This document shows, piece after piece, positions 14,610-15,899 of a DNA stretch of 15,899 nucleotides (the stretch's first letter is position 1; every line of letters starts with the position of its first letter). Made by a program: the position numbers and the translations under genes. The DNA is from JBPOIS01 sp052034295. Its GTDB lineage: Bacteria; Pseudomonadota; Gammaproteobacteria; Pseudomonadales; Moraxellaceae. The stretch is taken from NCBI GenBank assembly GCA_052034295.1, contig JBPOIS010000212.1, positions 1 through 15,899 on the forward strand. Direction: 5' to 3'. A model generated the notes under the pieces. The model did no database searches and was not told the DNA's origin. It saw only the letters and a program-made list of their open reading frames with translations.

Positions 14610-15383
14610 ATGCTGCGCTTTGCCGCCAATCTGTCGCTGCTGTTCACCGAGGTGCCGCTGGCCGGGCGTTTTGCGCTGGCCCGGCAGGCTGGATTCAGCG
14701 CGGTGGAAATCCAGTTTCCCTATGAACTGACCATCGCCGAGCTGGAAGCCCAGCTACAGCAGCACCAGTTACAACTGGTGCTGATCAATGTGCCCGCCGG
14801 GGACCTGATGCAGGGGGGACACGGACTGGCCGGGATTCCCGGTCAGGAGCAGGCCTACCACCACGCGCTGCTGGAGGCGATGGCCTACGCCCGTGCCCTG
14901 CAGGTGCCCACCGTGAACGTGCTGGCCGGACGCCAGCCGGAAGATGCCGACCTGCTGCCCTGCCTGCGCACTCTGCACCACAACCTGCAGCGCACCGTGC
15001 AGGAATGCGCCCTGCATGGCATCCAGCCAGTGCTGGAGGCCATCAACGGCACCGACATGCCGGGTTTTTTGATCCAGAACATCGCCCAGATGCAGCAGAT
15101 GCTGGAGCAGCCCGGTCTGGCGTCCCTGAAGATGCAATACGACTGTTACCACATGGCGATGATGGGCGAAGCGGTACTGGAGGGCCTGCAGGCCAATCTG
15201 TCCCGGATCGGCCACATCCAGTTTGCCGACTGGCCGGGCCGGCAGGAACCGGGCACGGGGCTGCTGGCATTTGAAAAAATCTTTGCGTGGCTGGCGCAAT
15301 CCGGCTATGCGGGCCATGTGGGTGCCGAATACCGCCCCAGCCGCCGCACGGCGGACACCCTGCACTGGCTGCACCCGGCCTGA
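14610..15383 (+). CDS. hyi: Hydroxypyruvate isomerase-like TIM-barrel protein
   Basis: Protein of 257 aa (E. coli Hyi is 258 aa) of the xylose isomerase-like TIM-barrel family, interconverting hydroxypyruvate and tartronate semialdehyde or related 3-carbon keto sugars. It opens with RFAANLSLLFTEVPLAGRF. The metal and catalytic residues expected for the family are visible: Glu143 (LEAINGTDMPGF), Asp178 and His181 (YDCYHMAMMG), Gln204 (GHIQFADWPGR) and Glu240 (VGAEYRPS). The ATG at 14610 is preferred, with ACAGG shortly before it; a TTG at 14589 in frame is less likely. No glyoxylate carboligase or tartronate semialdehyde reductase gene is adjacent. The beta-hydroxyacid dehydrogenase at 11778-12647 belongs to the family containing such reductases, so a functional link is possible but unproven. 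Its stop abuts that of the opposite RDD gene. Confidence 0.88.
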   Translation: MLRFAANLSLLFTEVPLAGRFALARQAGFSAVEIQFPYELTIAELEAQLQQHQLQLVLINVPAGDLMQGGHGLAGIPGQEQAYHHALLEAMAYARALQVPTVNVLAGRQPEDADLLPCLRTLHHNLQRTVQECALHGIQPVLEAINGTDMPGFLIQNIAQMQQMLEQPGLASLKMQYDCYHMAMMGEAVLEGLQANLSRIGHIQFADWPGRQEPGTGLLAFEKIFAWLAQSGYAGHVGAEYRPSRRTADTLHWLHPA

Positions 15384-15899
15384 TCAGCGGCGCTTGCGCC
15401 CCCACGGCAGCCACTCGGGGCGGTCGCCCGGCGGCATGCGCAGGGTCAGCGTGGCCGACAGGATGTCGTGTACGGCCAGCCGCTTGGCATTGAACAGCGC
15501 CAGCAGGTAATTGAACACAAAGCCAGACACGGCACTCAGCACCAGCGCCTCGGCGGTGTGGTGCAGCCAGTACCCGGCCAGCGCACAGATCAGCGGCAGC
15601 ACGCAGGCCATGGCACAGCGCAGCAGCGCGGTGGGCCAGTCCAGCAAACGGCCATCGGGACGCACGGTTTTCAGCCGCCAGGTCTGCATCCCCAGCGTCT
15701 GGCCAATGCGGGTCCAGAACAGGCCATAAAAGCCCCAGACCGTCAGCACAAAGGCCGGGAACATCACCCCATAGCGAAACGATGCCGACAGGGCGGCCGC
15801 GTGACCAGTGCGGGCCTGCTCGCCCGACGTGGCCGCAATCACCAGAATGGCCCCGACAAACACCACCAGCGCCAGCAGCAACATGCCATCGTAGAGCAC
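15384..15899 (-). CDS. RDD family membrane protein, 5' end outside window
   Basis: The last 172 codons (with stop) of a gene that runs past the window edge. The visible part begins LYDGMLLLALVVF, which corresponds to the region just after the N-terminal Arg of RDD proteins, so only a short stretch is missing. Hydrophobic segments lie at about 5-24, 43-63, 90-112 and perhaps 116-135. The hallmark TRIGQTLGMQTWRLKTV sits between the second and third. The C-terminus is basic (WGRKRR). RDD proteins are small inner-membrane proteins, some linked to ion transport; no function can be assigned here. The stop (15386-15384) directly abuts the hyi stop. Confidence 0.88.
   Translation of the reverse strand: MLYDGMLLLALVVFVGAILVIAATSGEQARTGHAAALSASFRYGVMFPAFVLTVWGFYGLFWTRIGQTLGMQTWRLKTVRPDGRLLDWPTALLRCAMACVLPLICALAGYWLHHTAEALVLSAVSGFVFNYLLALFNAKRLAVHDILSATLTLRMPPGDRPEWLPWGRKRR

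Overview
The window is a GC-rich, gene-dense bacterial chromosome segment. The block gacS/barA <> cysM - exonuclease - rlmD - relA ... mazG follows a gene order known from Pseudomonadales. Together with the protein sequences, this suggests a high-GC gammaproteobacterium of Moraxellaceae/Pseudomonadales type. The genus is not determined. I see no tRNA, rRNA, CRISPR array, insertion sequence or prophage gene.

Layout. Positions 1-92 (-) hold the first 30 codons of an exported protein cut by the edge. Positions 180-986 (-) are mazG. Two plus-strand genes follow: a short-chain dehydrogenase (1103-1870) and a small exported protein of unknown function (1955-2491), the latter ending in a clear intrinsic terminator. 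Positions 2536-7930 (-) are a tight four-gene operon, cysM > PolB-like 3'-5' exonuclease > rlmD > relA. Two of its junctions are ATGA overlaps, the third is a 12-base gap, and a TACAAT -10 box lies upstream of cysM. Divergently, 8044-10869 (+) encodes a GacS/BarA-type hybrid sensor kinase broken by one in-frame TAA. Then come a crotonase (10947-11735) and a beta-hydroxyacid dehydrogenase (11778-12647). Opposite them is a periplasmic protein with two PilJ/NarX-like modules (12644-13441, -). A 280-base gap with a very AT-rich patch leads to a metallo-beta-lactamase-fold hydrolase (13722-14573) and a hydroxypyruvate isomerase-like protein (14610-15383). The window closes with a partial RDD membrane protein (15384-15899, -).

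How the genes fit together. The relA operon joins the ribosome-bound (p)ppGpp synthetase to a 23S rRNA methyltransferase, a cysteine synthase and a nuclease. MazG, a nucleotide-pool cleaner often next to relA, is here separated from it by two opposite-strand genes. The divergent gacS/barA would normally feed the Gac/Rsm post-transcriptional switch.

The most notable observation is the gacS/barA nonsense codon. It falls right after the kinase G2 box, with the reading frame fully open on both sides for 941 codons. It separates the kinase from its receiver and HPt modules. This could be a recent loss-of-function mutation, a sequence error, or a real split phosphorelay. Other points are the QFDD variant of the RelA EXDD motif, the orphan periplasmic PilJ-type sensor, and two convergent gene pairs whose stop codons meet in palindromes.
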